A DNA stretch of 64,000 nt. Origin: Lunularia cruciata. Lineage: Eukaryota; Streptophyta; Marchantiopsida; Lunulariales; Lunulariaceae. Numbering within the stretch: position 1 is the first letter of the stretch; the number at the start of each line of letters is the position of its first letter. The stretch is taken from contig OX419760.1 of the NCBI GenBank assembly GCA_948567375.1, positions 59,330,911 to 59,394,910 of the forward strand, read 5' to 3'. Below are positions 44,785 to 55,589 of the stretch, piece after piece. A model generated the notes under the pieces. That model saw only the letters and a list, made by a program, of their open reading frames with translations, had not been told where the DNA came from and ran no database searches. The translations under genes and the position numbers were made by a program.

Positions 44785-46375
44785 GACATGAGAAATGTGA
44801 GAGGGAAAGATATACATTTTTTGAGGGCTCTCTAGCATATAGTACTTGAGTGAATAATCTATTCTGTTCATTTTTCAATTTTAATTCCATTGGTACTTAG
44901 ATTGAAGACTATGGAGAATTGAGTAGAAAGTTATTAAGATTTTTAGGTTTTTTAGGGTGTAGAGTATCACTATATATTGAGAGTGATAAGTCGAGACTTT
45001 TCATTACTAATCTCTTGGTTTTCATGATTTGAGTTCCATGAGAATTTAGTTTGAAAATTTTTGTGATGGAAATTGAAAGTTATGAGAGTTTATAATTTTT
45101 AGGGTTTGGAGAGATTGTATTTTCTCATGTCAGTTGGGATGTGAGGGGTTGTGGCTTTGCCGATATAGGGAGATATGGAGAAGAGCATCATGTGTTACTA
45201 TTGTTATTCATGTATGCTAGCCATAACTACACCTCCTTATGTGAGGCCGCCTAGAGCGACTCAAGATACACCATGCACGATGTGTCATTGATGCTTTACC
45301 TCGCTAGGGGTAAAGACCCATATGGGAAGGATGCACAAGGACTATGATTGGACCACTTGGGATGCTCACGTGAGATGAGTAACCACATAGATAGTAGTGA
45401 CACTCAAGATTACGCATGTTTCTTCTTTCCCTGTGTTGATTGTTCCAAAGATATCAATCAAGTCATGGGAGTGGTTAGCTTCTCAAATGGGTTGCATTTT
45501 GGAGTTATTTGAGACTTGTTTTTCATATCCACATCTATTTTATAGACTATCCCATACACTCAATGATGAGGCTAGACAAGCTTTTCACCTACTACTTGAT
45601 TGTTTGGCACGTGATCCCTTGGATGCGTTAGCATGGTTCCTATTCCTCTTACTCCCTCAATGGTGTCTTCGTGATGCTAGAGGGAGATATGCGGGGCATA
45701 GAGAGGTGGCTACTAGATTTCATTGATTCCAAGCAGGGGATCAGGCCACCCTACAAGAGGAGTGTGTTTGGGCTGCACGTTTTAAGAGATAGGTTTTGCC
45801 ATAGGATACCACAGAGTCCACTCAATTATGAGGGTGTAGGACATTGGGTCAAGTGGGAGAGTTTAGTAGAGCAGCACAAGCGCTACATCCTTTGTTTATG
45901 GTTAATCCTATTGATGGGACAATCTTTTCCCTATGCTCACCACATCCTATGGCAAGAGAGGGATTACCACTAGAGGTCTTAGATTATCAGCCTAAGCAAC
46001 CTTTATGTCTTGATAGGTCACTTAGTGCACAAGCATTATGCACCGCTCCTCGCGTTTCCTCAAGAGGTTGTCAAGGAAGGTATATGATCATCTTAGAGAT
46101 TGTTTTCATGCAGATGATTCTTCTAGTGGTTTTACCAAGTTGTTTCAAGTGGTTGTAATAATGCAAGAGGAGGAATTCTTATGTTTACAAGTCAAGTGTT
46201 AGGTGCTAGTTGACTTCTCGCAATGGAGAAGGACATAAGAGGCATTAGATTGATTACTATTGGAGAGATCTTTTTGCATTTAGTCAATCGTACCATTGTC
46301 TTTCAACATTGTTTTCACTTTTGACAACATATCAATCCATATCAATTTGGAGTAGGTATACTTGGAGGATGTGTG
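44785..46375 (+). pseudogene. RT-element 5' half, inverted relative to the full copy
   Basis: Plus-strand copy of the 5' leader and N-terminal coding part. It matches the reverse complement of about 48,540-50,590. Frames at 45,397-45,726, 45,671-45,973 and 45,844-46,158 carry WEWLASQMGCILELFE, a leucine-rich LLLDCLARDPLDALAWF stretch and a GEFSRAAQALHPLFM block found just upstream of the RT domain. Similarity stops inside the RT domain (ggaggatgtg, about 46,375), directly at the 3' end of the full minus copy. At least two frameshifts and several stops. Confidence 0.8.
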
Positions 46376-46377
46376 GA

Positions 46378-46490
46378 TGAAGGGCAACCACATAGAACAA
46401 AAGAAGGATAGGAAGACCCATCAAGCATAGTAGAAGGACAACTACATAGAAAAAATGAATGATAGGAAGACCACATCAAGCCGTACAAGG
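46378..46490 (-). repeat. 3' tail of RT element, two roughly 55-bp units
   Basis: Plus-strand blocks gaagggcaaccacatagaac...ggataggaagaccc (from 46,378) and gaaggacaactacatagaaa...gataggaagaccac (from 46,432) are tandem variants. The reverse complement contains ggcttgatg-x-ggtcttcc and recurs at 53.06-53.11, 55.52-55.57 and 59.82-59.87 kb. Confidence 0.8.
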
Positions 46491-46699
46491 AAGAGATGAA
46501 AAAGGTAAAATGGTGCTAAGCCCCAATAGAGTCTATATGAGAAATCTGCCCCACTACACCTAAGATATCCAAGCTATGCAAGTTGTGTGGTCTACAAACA
46601 ACCAGAGCATCCAAAGAAGCATCACGTAGTGTGATTGCTCTCCTATGGATTGCACTAGCCACTCCACTCTATAGGACACACATTATCTAAAATATGCTA

Positions 46700-49640
46700 C
46701 AAAGTATGAGAGTGAAAGTGGTACCCCTTGGCACCTAACATGATAAGCTCTCATGCACTCCTTGACAAATGTGTCAAATTTTGTGTCCATCATTCCTTAT
46801 AACTCCAAGGGTAGAGGAACAAAGAGGTGACCTCACAACATGCCCCTATACTTGGAGACCTAATGACCTACTATTATGCTCACCGCCCATCCAAGGGGAT
46901 GAGTAATCACTTCCTCCAAAATTGTATCTTGCATAGGGTCTATAACCATGACATCTGTTGTTGTCACTTTATCATCTCAGAAAAAGTATAAGTCAGCTCT
47001 GACATGTGTCATTTGCAAAGCATACAACACATGCTCCTTCCAAGCCAAGTATCCACTCTCTCGTACCATAACAAACACTACATCCTTAATAGCATCATGT
47101 AGCTATCCTCTGTCCCTTAAAAGGACACCGTGTCATATAGACGGTTGCTGCATCTAACATAGAACCACACTCACAAGTGAGTAATGAAGATGCAAATAGG
47201 TGGCCAAAACCTAAACAAAGCCTCATCATTGTAGAGAAAGTAGTTGGTGTGAGTTGGAATGCCCTAATGCACGATCAAGCTATGATCCAAGAGCCTGCAC
47301 CCTTGCTGGAGCAAGAGAAAAGACATGCTTTAGTAGCTTGAGGAATGGACAAGTCAATTATGAGAGAATGTAGCGTATGCTCACACTATTGCTCCATCAA
47401 GGAAGATTGTAAACCTCTAGTCCAATCTAACAATAGTGAAGCAAAAGATGGAAAGTTTTCTTGTGCATGTGGGGATAAACTATCTCTCATCTACTGTAAT
47501 AACATCTAGAGAGACAAGATCCCCCTTCCACCTTTGTCACAAAATTCTCCAAGACTGGCCTATCAACAACCACAAAACAAGAGGAAAGTAGGGGTGCCGA
47601 GAGAGCCCAATTACCCCAAAATGCTATAAGTGCAATCTCCTCCATAGATAGCAAGCCAACCCCTCCGCATGAGATTGGCACAACTGTTTGTCTACGTGCC
47701 AAATCCTCTATCACACACTCAAATGTCCTTGGTCCAATAATATCACCAAAGACTCCCATAATCCTCCTATCAAAGGCTCTTAGATGTGATAGGAAGGACG
47801 AGGAGGGAGGAATTATATAGATGAGGTAGGACGGTCAATGAGAAAACTAGAGGAGAGTATACCAAATGCCACCTACAGATCTCCTAGTAATAGAAGTTCA
47901 TCCACATGGAGAACATCTTGTGCAAGGGCAGCACCTAAGAAGCGTGTGACAAAATCCTTGGATCTTATTGGCACTCTAAGAACACGTAGACCATTTGTAG
48001 ATGTAATACATGCCTCTAGAAGCTCAAGGTGGGGAGGAATACCTAAAGGAGACCATGCCCTATACTTTGACACCTTGAATCTCAAGCCTACTAGATGTAG
48101 CTCAATAGTCAAGGGGTCAAAAGCTTGCTTAATTTGATATACAGAGCCCACAATGTGTGTATTATCAACCAAGGAAAGAAATACACAACCTAGCATGGCC
48201 AAAGTAGTAGATAGGAGAGCTCTAAAGTGAGCCATGGCAAATAAGGGTCCCTATAAAGGATCTCCTTGACATGTACCCACAGTTAACTCCAAGACGGTGA
48301 CTCCTTCCTATGAACCACCATGATGGTAGTAAACGGAAGCAAGAGACCCATAAAAAGACTGCATAAACAGAATAAGATTCGCCAAGGATCCACCAGCCTC
48401 CCTAAGCTCTCTGAAGATGGATGCCTATGAGATGCTATTAAAAGTGTTCTCAACATCCACCTATAGGATGACCCACTCCGGATGGATATCTAGGAGTGCC
48501 CTACTGCCTAGAGATACAGCCTCACATCCTCCAGATTTAGCTACTCCAAAGTGATATAGATTGAGGTGTTGTTGAAAGTGAGAACGATGCTGAAGAACAA
48601 TGGTACAATTGACCAAATGCAAAAAGATCTCTCCAATAACAATCGGTCTAATGCTCCATATGTCCTTCTCCATCATGAGAAGTTGACTAACACCTAACAC
48701 TCGACTAATAGACATAGGAATGTCTCCGCTTGCTACTATTATAGCCACCTAAAACAACTTGATAAAACCACTAGAAGGATCATCTACCTGAAAGCAATCT
48801 CTAAGGTGCTCATAAACCATCCCTGACAAGCCTCTTGAGGAAAGGCAAAGAGTAGTGCACAATGCTTGTGCAAAAAGTGACCTATCAGGACATAAAGGCT
48901 GCTCAAGTTGATAATCTAAGACCTCTAATGGTAGTCACTCTATTGCTATAGGATGTAGTAAGCGTAGAGAAGAGATAGTCTCATCAATAGGACTCACCAT
49001 AGACAAAGGGTGTAGCGCTTGTGTTGTGGTACTAAACTCTCCGCCTGACCCAATGTCCTACACCGTCGTAATCAAGTGGACTCTGTGGTATCTTGTGGTG
49101 AAACGTGTCTCCTAAAAAATATAGCCCTAAAAAAATCCTCTTGAAGTGCCACCTAATCTTCCACTTGAAATTGACAAAATCTAGCAGCCACATCTCTATG
49201 CACCGCACATCCCCCTCTAGCATAACAAAGATACCATCAAGGGAGTAAAAGGAGTAGGAACCATGCTAACTTGCCCAAGGGATCATGTGCCAAACAATCA
49301 AGTGGTAGGCAAAAAGCATATTTAGCCTCATCATGGAGTGTGTGGGTAGCCTATGGAATAGACATGGACATGAAAAACTAGTCTCAAATAACCCCAAAAT
49401 GTAACCCGCCTAAGAAGTTAACCACTCCCACGACTTGATCCATATCCTTGGAATAGTCAACAAAGGGATATAGGACCATGTGTAATCCCGAGTGTCATTG
49501 CCATTGATGTGGTTGCTTGCCTCCCGTGAGCATCCCAAGTGGTCTATGATGAGAACCTTTGTTCTTGTTCTTTGAAGAAGATGGTCTATTCTCAGACATT
49601 TTGACTTCTGATGTATCAGACATCCTAACACTCAGCTTCC
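46700..49640 (-). pseudogene. reverse transcriptase ORF with C-terminal Cys/His motif and possible nuclease
   Basis: In minus-strand order: an N-terminal region (IKSWEWLTS; RRV block near 49,030); the RT domain with RPIVIGEIFLHLVN and FGVAKSGGCEAVSLGSRALL (48,748-48,461), a T-C-Q-G-D-P-L block (about 48,285-48,245) and the catalytic box SLVDNTHI (48,175-48,150, expected A-D-D); a middle region (47,759-47,487); then CECGSMLDAATVYMTRC (about 47,180-47,127; the histidine is tyrosine here), TDVMVIDP (about 46,960-46,930) and KYRGMLRGHLFVPL. The CxC...H-x3-C motif followed by a D-V-x-V-x-D-P strand and a K-Y pair recalls the zinc-finger/restriction-like nuclease of R2-type elements. That link is my inference. 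Confidence 0.72.
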
Positions 49641-50660
49641 CTAGTCTCACCAGAGCAGACACTCCTAATTGCACACAAAAAGATTCAACTCTCTCCTAGC
49701 CTTCAAAGACTGTACAGCCAGTTCACTCACGCAACACAAATAACCTCCAATATTAAGATACAGAACTCAATACAGAACACTCCTGAGATGGTGTTAGGCA
49801 GCTCATGACTTCACGAAATGCAGAGGGGAAGTGGTAGAAATCAACTCCAGTAGAAGAAACTCCTGACTGGGATTATATAGATAGAAGAGTGTACTGAAAG
49901 GTGTGCTGACGGGTGTGCTACCATAGTGCTCATGTAACACATGCAGCTCATAGAAAGCATGTGAACAATGGACATGAACATTGTTCGCTCATGAACAATA
50001 CCTATTTTGTCTGATTCTAACAAAAAGTCCCTAAACTAGAGATTACCTAATTCAACAGTCTAATTATATTCTTTGTGCATCCTTCTCACATGGGTATTCA
50101 CTCCTTGCAAGGTGAAGCGTGTGTGACACACTGTGCATGGGTGTATCCAGAGCCGCTCTAAACTGCCCCACATGGGGAAGTGTAGCCATAGCTAGCACAA
50201 GAATAACGATAGTAACACATTATGCTCCTCTCCATATCTCCACATACCTGCAAAACCACAACCCCTCACATCCAAACTCACATAAGAAAATACAATCTCT
50301 CCAAACCCTAAAAATTATAGACTCTCATAACTTTCATTTTGAATCTCCAAAATTTTTAAACTAAATTCCCATAGAAGCCAAGAAATTAGAAATGAAAATT
50401 CTCAACTTATCATTGTCAATGTGTAATGATCACTCTAAACCCTAAAAAAACTTAAGAAAACCTAAAAATACTCATAACTTTCTATTCAATTCTCCATAGT
50501 CTTCAATCTAGGTACCAAAATCAAAAAACTAACATAATAGACTATTCACTAGAATGTTGTATGCAAGAAAATATAGATCTTTCCTCTCACATCTCTCCCT
50601 CTCCTCTCCCCGTCTCCGCCGTCTCCGCCGTCTCCCGCACGTGAAGGAGAGACGTTTCCT

Positions 50661-50724
50661 TAGTAGGATAAAAGGTCATTCAGTATTGGTTTTTACCAAT
50701 ACTGAATGACCTTTTATCCTACTA
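50661..50724. repeat. perfect 30-bp inverted repeat (hairpin, 4-nt loop)
   Basis: tagtaggataaaaggtcatt... (50,661-50,690) is followed by TTTT and its exact reverse complement (50,695-50,724). A direct partial copy, aaaccaatactgaata, follows at 50,726-50,741. It lies about 15 bp beyond the 5' end of the RT element. No mismatch in 30 pairs means it is either young or under selection. Confidence 0.95.
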
Positions 50725-50741
50725 GAAACCAATACTGAATA

Positions 50742-53054
50742 CTAGACAAAAGAGGTAGAATGAGTTCGGAAGGAGGATTTGGTACATCCTATTCTCTTGT
50801 ATAGCCTCTGTAATTCCCGGATATCTTCAGGGATTCTCCTAGATTAGATAGAAGAGAGTGCATCGATGTATGCGGAGATATATTTTTGAGCGTCTAGTGG
50901 CTAGCATGTTCGTCAAGTAACATAGTACACGCTAGTATACCTGAATCCCGCAATTTTTAAAGAGTTTCGTGCTTCGAGGTCGAGTATTTAGATCTGCTGA
51001 CTATTTCCGATGTCGAATGCATCATGATATCCTCGAAGATGATGATGGTCTTATTGACCGACTAATTCCAAACCTCAGTCAAAAGATTATGCGGCAAAGC
51101 AGGATCATCCACGAATGCATTCTGTGAGCATTGACTTGAGATATGGAGAGAATAATATTTAGGAAAACTGCAACGCAGTGAAGGCGGTTAAATTACGTGG
51201 CCATCCTTTGTCTATAGATAGTCTCATTCGGGACGAAGACCAGGTCTCTCAAGCATTCTCAAGACTCGTGTCTGGCGCTAGGCTTAATATTAGACGAACG
51301 TGATCTGTAAACGCGATCACATGACGATGAGTAAGACGTAAGAATGTTGACGGATTTCCTCGAACAGTTCTCACTATTGAGATGAGTAAGACGTAAGAAT
51401 GTTGACGGATTTCCTCAAACAGTTCTCACTATTGAGGTACTTACCAGATTCGCTGAACCTTCCACACTTTCCTTATCGAATCACAAAACAGAATTTTAAA
51501 TTTGTTCCAGCTTAAGAATCATTTTGTGTAGCAGCACATGAGTACTTCGTTCACATCAATACATAATTCAAATAGAGCAGATTATACATGTAGAATAGAT
51601 AAACCATCAACCATTCTTCAGTATAATAGATAGTCTAACCTTTGTTTCTATGTCAGTTTGATTGTGTTCACGAGAAATACCCCCAAACAAATCAAATGCA
51701 ACAAACTCCTGATATTATTGAAAGTAAAACAATAGGCTTCAAGTTCAATGGAGCCTATGACAACCATTCGGTAAGTGGTTCGTAATGTTCTGCCTAGACT
51801 CAAGCAAAAGTATGTAAAGAATCAATGTCTCATCAAGAGGATTGGACTAGGTAGTACAGGATGCAAGTGCTTGAGAGAATCCCAGTGCTCTTTTGTAGGT
51901 TTCACAGATGGTGAACCGCTTATTTGTGCTCTCCACTATATGTGAAATTCTTGGGTTATGAAAGATAAAGTACGATTAGGAACGTCTGTCGGATAATTTT
52001 CTCTTGGCCTATTGAAGGAGTGAGTTCTGTTCTTTCTATTTATTTACAGCTTCAGAAAAGCCGGACTAGATGGCTACAAGGCTCTGGAAACAAACACCAA
52101 CTGGCCTTTATTCTCATACCCATTCGAGGTGTTTTTTATTCTCTTGTTAAACATTCCATAATCCCACTCAGACACTTTTAGAGCCATGTGTCTCTTAAGA
52201 TCATGACAGAATGTACAAGTTTTTCTCCCCTAGTTTGGCTCAAAGTATCTGCCCAAAGTACATCGCTCATCGCATGCTCATCACTCTCAACAAATCGAAT
52301 AATATTCACACAGCTATTGGTTTCTACTGGTAAACTAAGGTGGAAATAGACTACAGAATGTCCGAAAATAGACATGCATCCGATTCAATATAGTAGGCCT
52401 CGTGCCAATGAACAATAGTAACAGTCAAGAGCTTCCACTACTTGCTTTTTAGGTCCCTATCCTCCATCTTCCAAGGTCGATGATGGTGACTTCATCTTTC
52501 TTGCAAATAGTTTGTTGGTGGATTGCACATCGGATTTGTTTTCACTCTAAGAGAAAAACACATGATTCAATTGAATTTTACCAAGATAGAAGACAAGACT
52601 CTGCCCTCTCTCATGGTAAGATTCAAACTAGTCTTTTCCTTTACACTTGGTCGTGCCTTATATGCTTTCTTTCAATCTTTGTCTTAATTATCGACTGTAG
52701 CTTCGTATTACTCTTGGGTTTTCCTTGTAAGGATTGATAGGTCTTCCGTCCTTTTGCTATCCCATTCGCGCCTTTATTACTTTACCTTGTATTTTATCCT
52801 ATCCTTTATAAAATTCAACAGCGTTCTTTCGCTACTATTAACAATGAACATCAGGGATGTGAATGACATTGGGAAACACAAACACTATGCTATCGAGTCT
52901 CAGTCAACGAAAGAACGGCTGTCTGAAGATCGATAATGGCCAAATTTAGTTCTTTTTACCTGTATCTGAATCTAAGTTAATCCTACATGCTAGCGACAAG
53001 TCTGCTCCTGCTCACCCTTCTTTGCTTATAACTATACCCAATGCAGACTATTCT
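50742..53054. other. unassigned lower-repeat region
   Basis: Composition is less AT-biased than the transposon blocks, but I recognise no gene. It contains a 55-bp tandem duplication (51,326-51,435) and a short patch resembling nuclear 18S rRNA (gtgaaattcttgg...atgaaaga, 51,942-51,965). Frames at 52,480-52,737 and 52,754-52,936 show no domain. Confidence 0.4.
51326..51435. repeat. 55-bp tandem duplication
   Basis: 51,326-51,380 and 51,381-51,435 both start gatgagtaagacgtaagaat and differ at about one base, so the event is recent. Confidence 0.95.
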
Positions 53055-54095
53055 AGAACAGTGAATGAAGAAAGGGAACCAGGAAGAACACATGAAGGAT
53101 GGGAAGACCCCAACAAGAGAGACAAAAGAGGTAAATGGGGCTAGGCCACAATAGTATCGACATGAGAAATCTGCCCTATTACACCTAAGAAATCTGAGCT
53201 ATGTAAGTAGTAAGGTCTACAAACTATTGGAGCATCAAAGAAGCATCACCTAGTGTGATTGTTCTCTTCAGGATTGCACCAGCAAATGCTGTCTGCAGAG
53301 TAATAGACAAATGCTATCTAAAATATACTACAAAGTATGAGAGTAAGAGTGGTACCCCTTCAAGTCTAATATGATAAGCTCTTGCACACTCCCTAACAAA
53401 TGTGTCGAATGCCATGTCCATCGCTCCATATAACTCCAAGGCTAGAGGAACAAAGAGGTGACACCGCTGCATACCCCTATACTTGGAGACCTTCCGTACT
53501 GCTACTCAGCTAGCCGCACATCCAGGAGGATGAGTAATCACTCACTCCAAAACTAGTATTTTTAACTACAATATCCGCTACTATCACCTGATCATCTCTG
53601 ACTAAGTATAAGTATGCTTTGACACATGTCATCTGCAAAGCATACAAATGCTCCTTCCAAAACAAGGTATCCACTCTCATGCCATAGCAAACACTATATC
53701 CATGATGGCATCATGGGTAGCCATCCTCTGTCCTCCAAAAGAGCACCTTGTCATATGGACTGCTACTGGATCTAGTGTAGAATCACATTCACAAGTGAGT
53801 AACGAAGATGCAAACCTAAGTGGAACCTCATTGTTGTAAAGAAGATGGCTAGTGCAAGTCTGAATGCACTAATGCATGGTCAAGCTAAGATCCAAGAGCC
53901 TACACCCTTGCAAGAGCAAGAGCAAAGACATGCTCTAGTAGCCCAAGGAATGGACAAGTCAACTAAGTATTGTCGCTCCATCAAGGAAGATTGCAAACCT
54001 CTAGTCCAATCTGATTGTAGTGAAGCAAAGGATGAAAGGTCCTCTCGTGGGGATTTACCATCTCTCATCTGCCACAATAACACTTGGAGAAAAAA
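53055..54095 (-). pseudogene. RT-element C-terminal fragment (copy C) with 3' tail
   Basis: Covers the same region as 46,380-47,510 of the full copy, same strand, so it is 5'-truncated in the usual way of non-LTR insertions. It preserves the complete Cys/His motif CECDSTLDPVAVHMTRC (about 53,795-53,745), followed by GGQRMATHDA and later VIVADIVV. Its 3' tail (53,060-53,110) matches the tail units of copy A. Stops and a frameshift separate the blocks. Confidence 0.78.
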
Positions 54096-55458
54096 GGAGA
54101 GATACTTTTCTATATATGGATATCCAAGACTATGTGGATATGTCCAATAGTACTAATTGATAGTGGAATTAGAGGTTTGTGTCTCCTTTTGGAGCATGAA
54201 GTCATACAAGCATGCCTTGGACTTTGGATCCAACTATACCTATCTTATTACTGCAAAGAAATTGATTTGATATACAAAAGTGAGTCTTGAAAACTATCAA
54301 GCAATTCCATCTACTTGTGGCTTCTTCTTGTCATACAATTGTTGAATTATAATGGATGATTTATGATTTGTCTAAAAAAATCCATTTCTTAACCCCATGT
54401 CATTCTTTTTGCAAGTCATGCAAATTATGTTAGTTAGATCACATGCACTCAATAGGATCTTGTTACGTGGAAGAGTTGCCATGGGAGGTTTTGTTGGGGG
54501 TTTTCTCTGAAGTTTGCCACAAGGGTGAGAGTTTTCTAGGAGATTGTTGTATGCAAAAGTTGTCATGGAGTGTTTACTAAGGCATTGGTGTAGACAAGGG
54601 TCGCACAAGGGGTTTGCTCAAGGTTTAGCATGTAACTAGCATATTTAGAGATTCTTGCTTATATAAAAACCTAAATGCATGTTTTGCAAAAGCTTACCAA
54701 AGGTTTAGTTGGTGAGCTCTTTCTTGATACCAATGCAAGGCATTTTGCTAATATCTAGGTGATGATAAATTACAAGCCCAATCTTCCCTCTTCTACTAGT
54801 TCTTCCGCCAAGGACATCCCAATATTCTCTTTTCTCCTTGCCAAATTTGTGATTGTGCAATCACAATTGTGACTTTTGTCCTAAGTGGCCTTGTGTAACC
54901 ATTCAAACAACTTCAAATGATGAGCCTATCTTTTCTCCTTGCCCTATACTAAATCCCTTTAAAATTTCATCACTAACATACATCTTTCACATAGGATAAA
55001 CAAATTTCAAATTTCTTGGCATTGGTGGGTTGTTTGCATTCACTAGTTCATAGCTTGTGACACATAGCTCATTCTTTTGACATGTAGCTTTTTTATTTAT
55101 TTTTAAAATTTGAATCTGAAGACATGCACTAATTCAAATGCAAATAGTTAATATTTGGGAATCATCCATAACCCCATAAAAAGGACAGGAGCTATGATTT
55201 ACAATGTCCGTAAATATTTCACATCTACACGTGAAGACTTGTTAAATTCTCCAGTACCCCACCGCCCACTACCCGTGAAATTTTCAAACACTACCCCTAA
55301 ATAATTTTTGCGGGATACTTACAAGTGGTGAAAATCGCATTTTTGAATCCCCAATGAAAAGAAAATTCTTTAGGCCAGTTTGTCCAGCGATGCTGGACAA
55401 AACTCTGTGTCAAAGACACACTAACGTAACAACAAAGATCGTAACAACAAAGAACGTG
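54096..55458. other. unassigned spacer
   Basis: No gene seen. About 55,150-55,370 resembles the segments upstream of PAF1 (36.35-36.52 kb) and at 58.3-58.6 kb in short words (cccgtgaaattttc, cccctaaataatttttgcgg, gtggtgaaaatcgc), a possible short repeat family. Confidence 0.4.
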
Positions 55459-55589
55459 GAATAAAGCAAATGGTGCCAATTGGGCCCTAGCCCCATTCTA
55501 TTTCATTTGTCTCTCCCTTCTACGACTTGATGGGGGTCTTCCAATCCTTCTTGTGTTCTATGAGGTCTGCTTTTTGAATAAAGCAAATG
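55459..55589 (+). mobile_element. solo 3' tail of the RT element with 14-bp target duplication
   Basis: The insert 55,473-55,575 (103 bp) contains gacttgatgggggtcttcc and atccttcttgtgttctatga, the tail of the RT element in plus orientation, ending in a short T run. It is bounded by identical GAATAAAGCAAATG at 55,459-55,472 and 55,576-55,589. An extreme 5' truncation plus a 14-bp target duplication is the signature of target-primed reverse transcription. Confidence 0.85.

Larger units (their letters stand above)
46378..50645 (-). mobile_element. full-length non-LTR-like RT element (copy A), degenerate
   Basis: A minus-strand element of about 4.27 kb. The 5' leader starts in a GC-rich GGAGACGGC repeat (about 50,605-50,640), followed by a leader with AAACCCTAA-type words, a long broken ORF (about 49,640-46,700) and a 3' tail made of two roughly 55-bp units. 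No LTRs are present. The RT domain and C-terminal motifs point to a non-LTR (target-primed) retroelement. The same family gives three more fragments and two solo tails in this window. Numerous stops; inactive. Confidence 0.78.

Noticed and set aside
47838-48137. 99-codon plus-strand frame
   Set aside because: Antisense shadow of the RT palm region, which is clear on the minus strand.
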